44,036 nt of DNA from Bacteroidota bacterium. GTDB lineage: Bacteria > Bacteroidota > Bacteroidia > Chitinophagales > Chitinophagaceae. The DNA lies in contig JABDHF010000016.1 in assembly GCA_013285595.1 (NCBI GenBank), positions 1 through 44,036 on the forward strand, given 5' to 3'. Positions 44,021 through 44,036 of the stretch are shown here, one piece after another; positions within the stretch are counted from its first letter, which is position 1; the number at the start of each line of letters is the position of its first letter. The notes under the pieces were generated by a model. It was given only the letters and a program-made list of their open reading frames with translations, made no database searches and had not been told where the DNA came from. Both the position numbers and the translations under genes were made by a program.

Positions 44021-44036
44021 GGTCTCTAAGATCACA

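Noticed and set aside
1-44036. tRNA, rRNA, insertion sequence or integrase genes
   Set aside because: None was recognised on either strand; only the tmRNA has a tRNA-like part.

Overview
The window reads as a chromosomal segment of a Bacteroidota bacterium, most likely of the Chitinophagaceae or a close relative. The lineage call rests on four things. Many starts are preceded by the Bacteroidota -7 promoter box TAnnTTTG (upstream of rplU, thyA, clpX, ssrA, jetA and others). Shine-Dalgarno sequences are not evident. The tmRNA tag ends in YAMAA. Gene content is typical: fused isobutyryl-CoA mutase IcmF, a bacterial GH3 protein, CarB without its C-terminal regulatory domain, and many small outer-membrane barrels. 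No tRNA, rRNA, CRISPR array, transposase or integrase was seen.

Layout. 1-4.0 kb: 3' end of a beta-carbonic anhydrase, then two overlapping minus-strand genes for large exported proteins of unknown function. 4.0-7.6 kb: a secreted TPR protein and purN on the plus strand, facing the minus-strand rplU-rpmA operon, which is followed by an Ala/Lys-rich histone-H1-like gene; a bidirectional terminator lies between. 7.6-10.3 kb: two tandem paralogous polytopic membrane proteins that look like GT-C glycosyltransferases. 10.4-12.8 kb: a GH3 adenylating enzyme and three small His-rich exported proteins, two of them too short to show up in a length-filtered ORF search. 12.9-18.6 kb: IcmF carrying an in-frame repeat insertion, two outer-membrane barrels, and a gamma-carbonic-anhydrase-like protein. 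18.7-20.8 kb: thyA-folA, a core-deleted methyltransferase homologue, and a 59-residue protein. 20.8-24.7 kb: clpX, another barrel, and two ferritin-like proteins. 24.9-27.6 kb: mreB-mreC-mreD, with inverted GGAATTN heptamer repeats between mreB and mreC. 27.9-36.7 kb: carB with a candidate leader attenuator, a membrane protein, a fused beta-oxidation enzyme, a dihaem cytochrome c, and small exported or membrane proteins.

37.2-44.0 kb is the accessory part. The tmRNA gene ssrA is followed, after a strong hairpin, by a compact four-gene operon: an MukF/kleisin-like protein, an MukE-like protein, a 1224-residue SMC-type ATPase and a Toprim protein. This matches the architecture of Wadjet (JetABCD, also called MksFEBG or EptABCD), an SMC-driven system that restricts plasmids. 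The genes overlap or nearly touch, a TAnnTTTG box lies just before jetA, and all key motifs appear intact (Walker A, signature, Walker B, and Toprim Glu/DxD). The position beside the ssrA 3' end, a classic integration site, suggests a horizontally acquired defence locus. The system class is known; the compact JetD (283 residues) is its least standard part.
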